Shown: positions 46,285 to 57,664 of the stretch, one piece after another
Layout: every line of letters begins with the position of its first letter
Numbering within the stretch: position 1 is the stretch's first letter
Origin: Notamacropus eugenii
Lineage: Eukaryota; Chordata; Mammalia; Diprotodontia; Macropodidae
Assembly (NCBI RefSeq): GCF_028372415.1
Contig: NC_092873.1
Coordinates: 356,652,128 to 356,716,127 of the forward strand
DNA length: 64,000 nucleotides
Direction of reading: 5' to 3'
Program-made: the position numbers and the translations under genes
Notes under the pieces: generated by a model
Told to the model about the DNA's origin: nothing
Database searches by the model: none
The model's input: the letters and a program-made list of their open reading frames with translations, nothing else

Positions 46285-46430
46285 CCTAGATTTGAGGCCT
46301 GACTATGTCATTTACTGCCTGTATGACTGTGGACAAATCCTTTCAGCACTCCAGGCTTCAGTGTCCTCATCTGTAAAGTACAATTGAATTAAATGAACTT
46401 AATTGAGGTCTCTTCCAGCCCTAACATTCA
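46285..46430 (+). repeat. MIR/CORE-SINE
   Basis: TAGGAGTCAAGAAACCTAG, GTCCTCATCTGTAAAG, GAGGTCTCTTCCAGCCCTAA. Confidence 0.75.
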
Positions 46431-47129
46431 ATTATTCTAAATTAAATGAAAGACTCTTGTCAAGCAAGCATCATTTATATATTCCAAGGAATTTTTCACC
46501 TCACTGGGTACTACCTCCAGTGATACAGAGAAGGTTACAGCTTCATCTTTGCTTGACCATCCTATCTGACTCTTATCAGTGTCCTCCTATAAGTTTGCCA
46601 CTGTGGGGAGAGGAGGACTCTACCCATCATGGAGCACTTTCCTTCTATTCTCTTCATATCACAAAGGGTTGGCCTGTCCCGTCAGTTGTAGCTCACTCTC
46701 ACAATATGACCAAGTCCATCTTCTTTTTTCACACATATACTTCTTTGATATCATTCTTCACACCATTTTACAATCCTTTATTGCAGTGCCCATGCACAAG
46801 TCTCCATTGCCCTTTAAGACACACCCATTTCAAAGTTCTCCAGACTTCAGTGTTCTATGACTCATATCCCTAAGCTATAAATGAATATGTGAAAATAATC
46901 TGTCCACCCATGTGTATAATCCATACACCATTAGTTTGTTTTAATTAGACCATTAAAATGTTGATAACCATTCATCACCTAGCAGAAAGGGAGAGAGTAT
47001 AGATGTAAACTTGAAAAACTTGACCTCAACTTGACCTCTCCAGTTTAGACATCTAGTATAATCATTTATAGGGGAAGGTTCCTATACCTAGCATATAATC
47101 TATATATTCAGTGCTCGAACAACACTGGT
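46431..47129. other. Unassigned sequence
   Basis: A 156-codon plus-strand frame (46,403-46,873) has no recognisable domain and starts inside a SINE. Confidence 0.4.
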
Positions 47130-47600
47130 CATCTAGACAACTCATCATTTTATAGATGAAGAAAATGAGGTACTGAGATTGACCTCTCTTGTGACCTAGC
47201 CTATCACACAGGTCATCAATGGCAGAGCGGTGTTCAGTTCCTCTCTCCAAATCTAGCACTTCTCTTCCTTCTTATATTTTTGTCAAGAATTTTGCATCGT
47301 GTTAACATCTCTTTGTTGTCCTAAGTGTATCTCCCCTGTAAATTGTGAACTCCCTGAAGGCAGTAATTTGGTGCTTTCTCAGGACAAGTACCTTGCACAT
47401 TCCTTAGTGTGGTGACTCCTTGTGCTATTGCAGTTGCTACTACACTTATTGAATTCAGAGGACCAAGTGCTGCTTAATGCTCATGAGACTTGCCATGGTC
47501 ACATGATTAAGTATCAGAGGTGGAATTTGAACTCAGATCTTCTGGACTTCATATTTAGTACTCTGTCAGTTCTCATGCATATACATATTAGAAGATTCTT
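47130..47600 (-). repeat. Two SINE fragments around an L2 3' end
   Basis: Antisense SINE at 47,130-47,265 (ATGAAGAAAATGAGGTACTG), L2 end at 47,335-47,410 (GTGAACTCCCTGAAGGCAG), antisense SINE at 47,480-47,575 (AATTTGAACTCAGATCTTC). Confidence 0.6.
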
Positions 47601-47729
47601 AATAAATATTGAATTGAATTTTGTTGAATGCCATAGCACTGAGGAGGAAGAATCACTATAGTCACAGTGAACATATAAAACGAAAAAAAAACTTTCCTAC
47701 ACTTGCTCTTTAAATACCTTTTTTTAACT

Positions 47730-48190
47730 CACCCTGTCAGTCCTTTCTCTGCTCTTCCATCTTCTCTCTTTTCTCCTCCTCTCTTCCTCCTTCCCCCTGC
47801 CATATTTTTCTATGCCCCACCCACTCTATGATGGTTACATTGGCCTCTTTGCTGTTCCTTTATCAATTCAATCCATCTCCCCATTCTGGCATTTTTATGA
47901 ACTGTCCCTCATACACCAGGATGGAGAATTGCTCTCCCTCCTCATCTAAAATTTTACCTTTTACAGGACCTCTATGATCATTTACAAATTATTTTGTATA
48001 AATTTCCAGTATGCCCTCTATATTTCCAAACAATCCTGTAACTTGGTTGTATATAGTTATTTGTGAGTTGTCTTTCCCATTAGAATGTGAGCTCCTCAAG
48101 AACAAGGACTCTTTTTCCTTTCTTTGTATCCCTGGCACTTAGCACAGTGCCTGGAACATAGTCAGTACTTAAGAAATGCTTATTGATTAC
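47730..48190 (+). mobile_element. L2 LINE 3' UTR with intact 3' end
   Basis: TTACATTGGCCTCTTTGCTG, CATTAGAATGTGAGCTCCTC, CTTAGCACAGTGCCTGG, and terminal AAATGCTTATTGATT. Confidence 0.75.
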
Positions 48191-48475
48191 AAGATCCAAG
48201 CCAATTCTGAAGAATTTGTAACACTATCCACCTCAACAGAGAGAACTAAGGAACTCTCAGTGCAGATTGAAGAATATTTTTTTTCACTTTATTTTTCTTC
48301 CTTTCTTTTTTAGCATGGTTAATATGGAAATATGTTTTGCATGGTTTAAAATGCATAATTGATATCACATGTTTTTCCTTCTCAATGAGTAGGGGAGGAT
48401 TGAGAAGAGGGAGAGGATTTGGAACTCAAAATTTAAAATAATAATGTTAAAGATAAATAAATGATAAATAAAAAC
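48191..48475 (+). mobile_element. L1 LINE 3' UTR
   Basis: CTCAACAGAGAGAACTAAGG, AGTGCAGATTGAAGAATA, GGAACTCAAAATTTAAAAT and A-rich end. Confidence 0.7.
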
Positions 48476-49689
48476 CGTAATTGTTTATTGATTGACTGAT
48501 TGACCTCAGCTGCTTAAACCTATGGAGATTCTTTTAAAGGAAAATTCCCATGGATTCCTTCCTTAACAACGTAGGGACACTAACAATCTGACTGTAAGAA
48601 CCCTGAAATCAAGTACACCTCTGAGTTTACAATAGGTAAGGAATTATTCAGCCTGCATTTTAAAGATATCTCAAACAAATATTTCCTTACAATCAATGCT
48701 GTGTACACCTGCAGATTAACCAATTACTATCTAAATTGGTGTTCTGTCTATTTCAGTCACTTTAACCAATAGCTTTGTATAATGGAAACAGTAAGACTTA
48801 TCAGAAGTGTGGAGCACATTTCTTAGGAGACAGGTGCCAACCTTCAGAGCCCTGTGCATGTGTAAACACTCAAAATGGAAACTACACTTAAACACACCCT
48901 AACTGACTTTCTATGGGCTTTTAAAGTGTTTTGAATCTGGAGGTGAAATACACCTCAGGACTTTCACTGACTTCCCACCTTTGACAGATTCGTTAATTTC
49001 TCTTTACAGGCTTCTTACTTCCTCCAGTCAAGTCCCAGTTCTGCTTGCTCTGGGAGTGACCTTACTTTACTTTCTCCTCATCTTCTAACCTTCTTGCTCA
49101 ATCTAAATCTAATCCATCAACAATCAATTAGTGTTTCTGTGAAGTTCTCACAGAGTGTTCTCTGGTCATTGACTCCACTTTTAAAGCCTAAAGTTTTCTC
49201 CAACATGTAAAATTTCGGTTTAGTCTCAGAACTCTCCAAAGAGAAGTATGGGCATAGAGATCCATTATTGAAAAGCTTCCTGGAAGATGAGCCATCAGGT
49301 GAATTTTGTTGTTGTAGTAGTAACTCACGAAAACTTTGTAAGAAAGAGGGATGAAAATATGCATAAGCAAAGGAAGTGTCTACTGGGCATGAAATCAGTT
49401 GGTCAGAGGTTTTTATTAAATGCACTGTGCCAAACAAATAAACAAACCAAAAATTCCCTATCTGTTAATAACTAGGGGAAATTATCTGTTAATAACAAGG
49501 AACATAGAAGAAATATACAGAATAAATTGGAGACAGTCAGCAAAGGGAAGGGTATCCAGAAGGAGCTTGAAGGAAGCCTGAGATGATTGGAGGCAGAAGA
49601 GTATCAGATGTAGGTAGCAAATGTGGGTAACTGTTTATAGAAATAATGAATGTCTTTTAGATTCTTGGGTGAAAAATTATGTAAGTTGT
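48476..49689. other. Unassigned, repeat-poor sequence
   Basis: A 106-codon minus-strand frame (49,117-49,437) has no known domain. No keratin exon. Confidence 0.4.
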
Positions 49690-50130
49690 TCCCCAGGTCA
49701 TCTCAAACATGGCCTTTCCTGAGACTCCTCCTTCTACCCAGTGGCTAGCGCCTCTCCCACCAGGCATAACACACTTTTCTTGAGGGCCCAGACAGTTTCA
49801 TTTTTATCATTGTATCCTCAGCACTTAGCACAATGTCCACAGTGTAGAGTAGGCACTTAGTAAATGGTTGTTGACTGGCTGATTCCCTATTACAAAAATC
49901 AGACATTTTTTCTCTTGTAGTAGAGTGGAACATGAGTTACCCTCTTGTTAGACACAAAGGGGAAGGTACCCCTGGGGTCAGCTAATCCAGCCCCTGTCAT
50001 TTTGCAGATGAGGAAGCTGAGATGTAGGATGGTTAAGGGACTTGACCAATGGCATACACATACATATAGTAAACTGAGTTCCTCTGACTCTAGAGCCAAG
50101 GTCCATTTTGACTGTACAACTCTGTCTCCT
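49690..50130. repeat. L2 3' end followed by antisense SINE
   Basis: L2 at 49,690-49,885 (CATTGTATCCTCAGCACTTA). Antisense SINE at 49,955-50,130 (CAGATGAGGAAGCTGAGATG). Confidence 0.65.
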
Positions 50131-50352
50131 GTTACTGTTTTTAAGTCTCCTAATCCTGAACCAGATTATCCAAAAGACTTTACTTGCAAGAGAATTGCTA
50201 AACCACAGCATGCAAGTACATCTGATGCCCTTTGGTTATGAAGGACCAAGGCTCCACTGTCTTGCCTCTGAAATCTTTGCCCTACCTCTCCCTATTTCTC
50301 CTTTGGTTATGGTGCAGTGGGTAGGGTACCCAGTCATCTTCATCAGTTCAGG

Positions 50353-50620
50353 AAGTTATCACAATGGGTGAAGTGCTGGCACTGGAGTCAGGAAGACCTG
50401 AGTTCAAATCAAACCTCAGACACTTAGTAGCTGTGTGACCTCTGGCAAATCATTAACCTCTATCTCCCTCAGGTTCCTTATCTGTAAAATGAGGATAAGA
50501 AGAGGACTTACCTCTAAAGTGGCTGTGAGGCCCAAAGGAAATAATAATTGTAAAAGTGCCTAGCTTTTACTAAGTGCCTCATATATAATAAATACCATAT
50601 AAATGTTAGCTATTATGATT
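50353..50620 (+). repeat. CORE-SINE, variable-tail type
   Basis: GCACTGGAGTCAGGAAGACC, TAGCTGTGTGACCTCTGGC, GTAAAATGAGGATAAG, tail ATAAATGTTAGCTATTATG. Confidence 0.88.
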
Positions 50621-52157
50621 TCTAGTAAATAATTCTTGATTAGTGCAGATATTAGCAAATTTTTAAAAAATGGACGATTTTAGTCCTCCACCTCTGACTC
50701 AAGCTTCCAGAAAGTAATTTCATAGCCACCTGGGAAATATAGTTCCTTGTTGGAGGAGGGAATTTAATGGGATTTGGGATTGGATTTAGATCTTGACCCT
50801 AAGAGGCTTTATTTGGTGGAAGTACTTGGCTCAACGTGAAAACACTTCACAATGACATATAATGTTACACTATACTGAGATTTCAGTGAAATCTCTGCAA
50901 AGTCAAACATTTAACACCTCTGACTTTTAGGTTCTGCATCTATGTAATGAGGGGCTCCAGAGTTTTAAATCCCGTGGTCCTATTCGTTCTTCATTGTTAA
51001 GGGCTCAGATATCTCTACAAGGAGGATTAAGGCTAGATAAACTTCCTGAATTTAAGGAATGTGAGAGTGTAGGATGAGCCAGAGTGAAACTGTGACATCG
51101 CCTCTGAAGATTTGTAAAAATAGGACAGTGGCCAGTATGCCTTGGATATATAAGTTGGTTTGCCTATCACCATGCCAAGAGGTCAGAAGATGGGTCAAAC
51201 TCTTTTGATTTCAAGAGGATTTCACTGGACCATATACCTCAAGTGTGGCACAATTTCCTAGAGTTCCTATTCTGTCCAGTCTTTCTGAACCTAAGGTTAC
51301 CTTTACACCCACATAAAGTATTGAAGAAAAATCTCAGTGGAGAGAAGAGGCAGTTAGAATGCATATAGAAATAATTGTGTTATAGGACATGCGTGGAGGA
51401 TGGCAACAAAGCCTCTCCCTTTTCTAACCCCTTCTACAAAGGGCAGGGGAGAGATGCAGGAGAGCTCATGCAGGCATGGTACTGGGAGGAAAAGATGCCA
51501 TTTCCTAGAATGGTGTAGACCAAAGGTGCATGGTAGAAAGCTACCAAGCAGAGAAAGAAAAAAGAACACAACATTCACTTTTCCAAAATAGTGTGGGTCA
51601 GAGACCCATGACAGAAAGCACCAAGCACGAAGTGCTGGGAAAAGAGTCAAGAAGGGAAGATAAATAAGGGGGAGGAGATCTGTGTGAGTTCTTTGGGAAG
51701 GTCTATGATGACCTCTAAGGTCATTTCCAGCTCTACTTTCTATAACTCTTATGAAGGACCTTTTTCAACCACCAGTTCATGAAGTACATTCTGAAAACCC
51801 CTGAATTAGATGATCTTTTAAGGTTCTCTCTTACTTTATTATTAAAAAAAAAATCACAAATCATTAAATTTAATTAATAAAAAATATATACATCACAATT
51901 GACACAGAGCTTTATTGGAAACTAAGATCCAAAATGAAAAGAATCTGGAGGTGATAATAAGAGGGAAACTATTTAAATTTTTATTAGTTTGGCAAGGAGA
52001 ATTAGAAAGTAGTCATGTTATGGAGAAAAACATGAGTTCTGATGTATGATACACTAATAACTCTGAATGTGACATGTACAACACTTTCATAAGTGGTTTA
52101 GGCCTGCCAGCATTTTCATGAGAAAAATATTTACAACTGGCAAGACTTTTTACATGC
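50621..52157. other. Unassigned sequence 3' of the keratin exons
   Basis: Short SINE/CR1 tails at about 50,920-51,000 and 51,690-51,760. Would hold any KRT23 3' UTR beyond the signal at 52,158. No gene. Confidence 0.4.
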
Positions 52158-52163
52158 TTTATT
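52158..52163 (-). promoter_or_regulatory. AATAAA signal overlapping the KRT23 stop
   Basis: On the minus strand the stop TGA (52,165-52,163) runs straight into AATAAA, which shares its first A with the stop. Use of this signal would leave almost no 3' UTR, so it may be incidental. Confidence 0.35.
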
Positions 52164-52251
52164 CAGGTCTGAATCTCATTGACTTTCGAATCGATGACTC
52201 TTCCATTCACAGTTTCCTTCATTATGGCCTTGATCTTTGGAGTTGCAGAGA
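52163..52251 (-). CDS. KRT23: KRT23 exon 8 (tail)
   Basis: Translates, in the frame that matches human, as SATPKIKAIMKETVNGRVID followed by SKVNEIQT and a stop. Human has SATPKIKAITQETINGRL and QVNEIQKHA. The polypyrimidine tract TTTTCTTTC is intact, but the acceptor dinucleotide at 52,253-52,252 is TG where AG is expected. The end is one residue shorter than in human (EIQT versus EIQKHA, counting the different last residues). Confidence 0.85.
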
Positions 52252-53359
52252 CAGAAAGAAAAATAATCAGATAATACACGATGAGTATGTTCCTTCCTCA
52301 GTGTTTCCACACCAAGAATGACTTTCTCTGAAGCTTGGATGCTTTGTAATTTCTGAGATAAGAGGGAGCAAAAATACTTAGTAAAGCTGGGTCCATGTAA
52401 ACTTGTTGGTGGAGAAAACCCCCAATCAAGACTTCTCTTCTCTTTCTTAGTTTCTAGAGTGCAAGTGTATTTTATTGTTTCTTTTCATTGCTAGTATTTT
52501 ATTTAGTTTTCGTTTTCAGCATTCGTTTCTTAAAGATTTTGAGTTCTCAATTATATCCACTGAAAACCATGTTCAATCTGATATGAGCCATACATTATAC
52601 ATTCATGTTAAATATATTTGCACACTAGTCATGGTGTAAAGAAGAATTATAACCAATGTGATGAACCATGAGAAAGAAGAAACAAACAAACCAAAAAAAA
52701 GAGAGCAAACAGTATATTCCAGTCTACATTCTGGGTCATTTTTCTGGATGTGGACAGCATTTTTCATAACGAGTCTTTGGAGTTGTCTAAGATCCTCAGC
52801 AAGTGTATTTTAAGAGAGAGAGGCAGTCTGTGGATGACACCTTGGTTCTTGTGCTATGAACTCACATTTGATTGTAATGGGAATAGGGAACAGCTACAAT
52901 TAACTGGACACAGTCAAATTGAGAAGCAAACTTATATTTAAGAAAAATTCTGTTAGAGTATCCTCGAATTTCAATTTGTAAGATTAATTCAGATTAGCTT
53001 GTGGATTGGTGTCAAACCCCCATCATTGGTTATGAGCAAACATCCCAAAGAACCTTTTCCTGTGTATATTTGGGCAGGAATGGGGTGGTTTTTCATAGCA
53101 TATATTCTCTGTGCTATTGGAGTACCATGTTTAGTTCTGGGCACCATATTTTAAGGGAAAACTGAATCTCTTGGTGTGTTTTCCTAGGATGGCAAAGATG
53201 AGGAGGGATCTAGAAACAACGTCATTTTAGGAACTTAAAAAGTCTTCGGGAAAAAAAAGATTTAAGTATGGTAAGAGAGAACATGAAAGCTGTTCCTCAA
53301 TTCTGAAACATCCAACAAAGTGTCAGTATTTTACAATTCTTTTCATTAAGCATTTATTT

Positions 53360-53540
53360 AACATAACTAATGGTCCAGAGTTCTCAAAGTGTGATCTGCA
53401 GAGCTCTCAGAGTCCTCAGATCCTTTCATAAGTGTGGATGTATTATTATTTTGAAATGAATTAATAAATACCTCATAATATATTTTAATTTCTAATACTG
53501 TAAGTATCAAAAGATATAACCCACATAAAAAAGTCCCTTA
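53360..53540 (+). mobile_element. MER5A-like hAT relic
   Basis: GAGTTCTCAAAGTGTGATC, TATTTTAATTTCTAATACTG, AAAGATATAACCCACATAAA. The 3' end is cut by the RTESINE. Confidence 0.6.
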
Positions 53541-53771
53541 TCCTGAATAGACCCTGGCCTAAAAGGGTCAAAGTCTCCCAGTGCATCCTGGGTCATCTCC
53601 AGTCATCCTGATGAATATTTGGTCACTGGTTTCAGATGGCTCTGGAGGAGAACTGAGACTGGTGACCTGCACAGCCCTCCCTCACTCAAAACAAAGTCAA
53701 GTGCAAGTCATGTCATCATTTCTCTGATGGCGTGGTCTTCTTTGGCAACAAAGGATGAACACAACAACATT
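53540..53771 (+). repeat. RTE-tailed SINE (RTESINE type)
   Basis: AAAAGGGTCAAAGTCTCCC, CATCCTGGGTCATCTCCAG, CTGGAGGAGAACTGAGACTG, end ACAAAGGATGAACACAACAA. Confidence 0.85.
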
Positions 53772-54526
53772 CAATATATTAGAAGATACTATCTTAGATA
53801 TTGGAGGATATACAAATAAAGATGATGTATACTTTGTTCTTAGGGAAAAACACAGGGAAAACAAATAAATGTAACAGAAGAGAATATATTAAATGGTAGT
53901 AAAGATGGATCTTGGCAAAGTATTGGTAGATATTCAATAAGTGAATGAATGAAGAGTCTGGACTAGATCAAATTATTCTTTGTTGTTTGGAATATAGACT
54001 CCATAGGCAGAAGGCCTTCCTAGTGGAGCTGATGTAGGATGGAGTGGGTTACTTTTCAAAAGAGTGGGATACACTGAAAATGCTCAACAGAGATTGAATG
54101 ACTATTCATGAAGGGATGTCAAAGAAAGGAGAGGGGATTAGTTCTTTGGGTGGGAGGTCAGAGTATATGATCTCAAAGGTTCCTTCTAACTCTGAGTCAA
54201 TGCTTCTGTGATCTCTGAGTATAGAATTACTGTTAGCAGGTGATATGAGTAACTTTCTTTTCATTTATTAGGCTTCTGAAAAGCAGAGTCCTAGTGTATG
54301 ACAAGGATATAGGCATAGGGATCCTAACTCATGAAATAAGGATATAGAAGGCAACCTGTTCCTTCTCTTAGGTTCATTGACATCTTGCTATTAGTCAGTA
54401 AAGTGAGGACAGACTCTTGGTCATTTTTTCTCAGACCTAGGAGCATATCCAAAGACATGAACTTATGACATGTGCACAATAGGGCAGTTACTTAGAGAAA
54501 TAGTTTGAAAGAATAAAATTCTTTAC

Positions 54527-54558
54527 CTTTCCACTCTGGTTTGTAATCTTCTGTTTTT
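54527..54558 (-). CDS. KRT23: KRT23 exon 7 (short tail exon)
   Basis: A 32-bp exon between a good acceptor (TCTTTTACAG) and donor (GTAAAG). Read in the phase that a 221-bp exon 6 would give, it encodes KTEDYKPEWK. This places VSATPK exactly 16 residues after the EG of the helix end, as in human KRT23. With exon 6 as written (220 bp) the frame is shifted. Confidence 0.65.
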
Positions 54559-54649
54559 CTGTAAAAGATAAAAGGACTTAGAGGAAAGCTACCCCATCAT
54601 GAATAATAAAATTGACATCATTTCAGTTGAATTGGGAGAATAATAGTAT

Positions 54650-54815
54650 TTGCTATTGCATGTGTTATTATACTCATTTTATGGGTGGAGAAACTGAGAC
54701 TCCAAAAATTCAAGAGACTTGCCCAAAGGCCAATAGTTAGAAAGTATCAGAGTATGCAGGTCTCTCTGATTCCAGAGTCACCGCCTTCACCACTAAGTGA
54801 TGCTACCTCCCATGA
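54650..54815 (-). repeat. MIR/CORE-SINE in KRT23 intron 6
   Basis: GGTGGAGAAACTGAGACTCC, AGAGACTTGCCCAAAGGC. Confidence 0.75.
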
Positions 54816-55079
54816 TCTCCCATGCTTAGATATAGACTGCTGCCATTGGAGAGTCAGCATGATGCCTAGGATGTAGAGGCTGTACATTTTGTGTGTTCAA
54901 ATCACAGCTATCAGAAAGTGCAAAAGTTTGGTTCAGTGAACTTTTCCCTGACCCTCTTCTTTATCCTGAAAGTAAACTGAGGAGTCATAGAGTATTCACT
55001 GTGGACTTTTCTGATCAGGGTCTGGTGAGGGCAGAAATACAGTTTTGAAAAGAGAAAATGTTTAAAAATAATCAAAGTC

Positions 55080-55325
55080 TGAATTTGAAATCAGAAACTT
55101 GGAGTCATCAGGAAGCTAGGTTCTAAATCTTACTATGACATTTTCTAGTTGTACAGTCTTGGGCAAACAACTTTACATCATCAGGTCTCAGTTTACTCAC
55201 CTGTAAAATGGAGGTAATAATTCTTATACTACTTGCCTTACACAGAAGTTGTTAGGAATGCATTTTTTAAAACTTTCAAGTGATATATAAGCCTGAATTA
55301 ATACTATAATCATTAGTAATTATAA
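55080..55325 (+). repeat. CORE-SINE, variable-tail type, in intron 6
   Basis: AACTTGGAGTCATCAGGAAG, TCTCAGTTTACTCACCTG, GTAATAATTCTTATACTAC. Confidence 0.78.
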
Positions 55326-55609
55326 TTTCTGGGGTCCTACCCCTGTGGAGTTCCAGGGGAGTTTCCCTAAGGAATGAGTCACTACTGTCTGGGTGCAACT
55401 GCTCCATGGTTGGACTGTCCCCCTATGCCCCCACTTCTACTTCATCCTCCCAGCCACTGCCTCTCCCTGCTTCTTTCCAGGTGAAAGATTTGCCTCTGAG
55501 ATGTCTTCCAACCATACAGCTATGATGCTGACTCTAATTCCCTAATTAAGCCTCCACAGACAAAGGCTCAAATGAAATGCTTAACCACATACTGTTTTCA
55601 CATGATTTA

Positions 55610-55800
55610 GATCCATAGTTTTAAAGCTGAAAGGGGTTTCATTGACCATTTAGCTCATTTTACAGAAGAAGAAACTGAGTCCCAGGGAATGTAAGTAATT
55701 CGCCCAAGGTATCAGGAAGAAAACAGCAAAGGCAGGATTTGAACGCAGCTCTTCTAACTCCAGAGTCAGCATTCTCTCCCTTGTACCCTGTGGGTCCTTT
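55610..55800 (-). repeat. MIR/CORE-SINE next to KRT23 exon 6
   Basis: TAGCTCATTTTACAGAAGAA, GAAACTGAGTCCCAGGG, GCAGGATTTGAACGCAGC. It lies just beyond the exon 6 donor. Confidence 0.8.
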
Positions 55801-55820
55801 GTCAATGCCATTCAACGTAC

Positions 55821-56040
55821 CCTTTGTCCCGCCCTCCATGAGGTGGTGATAGGTGGCAATCTCTCTCTCCAGGTGGTTCTTGATGCCCAGCAGGATCTTG
55901 TATTCATTGCTCTGGCGCTCCAGGTCGTGGCGAAGTTGCATCAGCTCCTCCTCATAATGGGAGATGACCTGCTGCATGTCCTGGAGCTGGCAGGAGTAGC
56001 GGGACCTGGTGTCTGCCAACATGCCCTCCAGTGCACATTT
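55821..56040 (-). CDS. KRT23: KRT23 exon 6 (end of coil 2)
   Basis: Encodes the C-terminal half of coil 2: ALEGMLADTRSRYSCQLQDM, QVISHYEEELMQLRHDLERQ, NEYKILLGIKNHLEREIA. Very close to human KRT23 in sequence and free of stops. The helix-termination motif reads TYHHLMEGG instead of the near-invariant TYRRLLEGE. Type I exon 6 is normally 221 bp; here acceptor to donor (GTACGT) gives 220, which shifts exons 7 and 8. The open frame runs on past the donor into the intron to 55,660, which I take as chance. Confidence 0.93.
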
Positions 56041-56510
56041 CTGTAATGGTAATGAATGCACCAGGTGGTCACAGGTGTGCTTACATTACACAGAATCTTG
56101 GCCCTGGCATTCAGTGCTTCCTGTATGTGGCACTCATTGGCCAGCGAGTATGTACCATCTGCCCACTGGGTTGATGGGTCACTTTTTCATGCATATATGG
56201 GTGTGTGTGCCTTGTTCAGGGTCACAGTAAAGTATCTGTGCACCCTAGAAGAGGTCAGAAGAGAGCGACATGCTGGAGCCAACTCACACTGGATAGCAAA
56301 TGACAATTGTCCAATTTTCAGTCCCTTGAGGATTCAGAAAGGCTATAAATCTGGGCTTTATATACTATTTTACTGGCTATCTAGAATTTAGAAAGTGATG
56401 GAGAAAATGTTAATGCATATTCAACTTAAACGTGCGTCTTTTGGAGTCAACCGTTAAAATATTTACCTGCAGGCTCCCTCCTGCTCATACAAGGAGGCAA
56501 CATTCTTCAC

Positions 56511-57660
56511 TGTTACTTATGTAGACTGGGTATCACTAACTTCCCTCTAAGGGGCGCTGACTGCCACACCATCTGGGATGCCACAGTGACGGACATCGGG
56601 CAAACTGAGTCCGGAGCAAGGAATGGTGAACAAGATGGCGCTGGGAAGGAAGGCCCCACCCCTGGTTTGTTGTTGTCACTATAGTTCCAGCTTGTGTTCA
56701 TTTCTATAGTTTTGGGTTTGTTTAGGTGTGTCACCATGGTTCACTGGGCTACCTGGCAGAGACTATATAATCAGAGTGCTTGCTTGAATAAATCGGAGTT
56801 GCTTCACTGACCCACTCTCCCGCCTCATTCTCTTACTCGTGAGCTCCACAGGAGGACAAGCAGCCTACTGGCCAGGCATAAGACTTGCTCCTCTCGGTAA
56901 GCTATGCCGAAACCATAGCAACTTGGCGCCCAATGTGGGGCCACAAGCAGGGGGAAAGGAGCAGGAAGCTCAGCCAAGGGAAATTAGGTCCCTTAGGAAT
57001 CTCAGCTGAGGGAATCAGGACTCTCAGCCCCTCCCCCCCACCCCCAAGTGAGTCAGGCTCTCCAGAAGCCTAGACAGTGTACAGGAACTATCAGGACAGG
57101 GTCAAAGGCTGATACCTCAGCGCGACAGGAGATGGTAGCCTGTCTGCCTCACCGAGTCCTCCGGAAAGCAGATGCGAGAAGTGGACGCAGGAGAAGATGC
57201 ACGCAATTCAGCTCGGTGGGAAGAGGTGTAACAGTGAGTAAGATTGAAATGGGTCAAAGCTCACAAAAGTTGAGTCAGGGTCAGTACACATTCTTTCTAT
57301 ATAACATGCTGAAGAATGTGTTCATAGAAGAGGGTGGCAAGGCAGTGTAAATGAGAACATTCATCACATCCTCAGAGACAGCCCCGTCAGAGTCAGAGAG
57401 TAGTACAAGGGACAATGGCCCAGAAAGGCAGCCAGCACTCATATATCTAAACTTAGAAAAGAGATGGAAGAACAGACAGATGGTGCAGAATTTGCAGGAC
57501 AGTGTTAAAGAGCTAACTGATAAATTACTGAAGAAACAGAAAAGACACCTCAGAGATAAGGCTTTGAAACTCCCAGGTGAAAAGGAGGAGACTTGGCGCC
57601 CAACGTGGGGCCAATAGCACTTCCCAGTGACACAGCAAAGAGGATGACCTGCGATTAACA
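56511..57660 (+). mobile_element. Betaretrovirus-like (class II) ERV fossil, 5' part
   Basis: The LTR runs from about 56,511/56,520 to 56,920 with TATATAA (56,764) and AATAAA (56,787). The primer-binding site TGGCGCCCAATGTGGGGC (56,924-56,941) fits tRNA-Lys1,2, the type used by betaretroviruses. A leader follows, then a gag start with the myristoylation-type MGQSSQKL at 57,249. A second primer-site copy lies at 57,594-57,611. No pol, env or 3' LTR seen; the element is broken with several breaks. Old. It lies antisense to KRT23 in intron 5. Confidence 0.8.
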
Positions 57661-57664
57661 TTCT

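Larger units (their letters stand above)
52252..54526 (-). other. KRT23 intron 7
   Basis: Contains an antisense L1 3' UTR at about 52,490-52,830 (TTTTCAGCATTCGTTTC, TTTCTGGATGTGGACAGC), a CR1/L3 relic in two parts (53,110-53,320 and 53,945-54,220), an MER5A-like hAT relic and an RTESINE between them. The donor is GTAAAG. Confidence 0.65.

Noticed and set aside
55660-55820. Read-through of KRT23 exon 6 into intron 6 as an alternative C-terminus
   Set aside because: The donor GTACGT is good and the extra residues fall in a SINE; chance is more likely.
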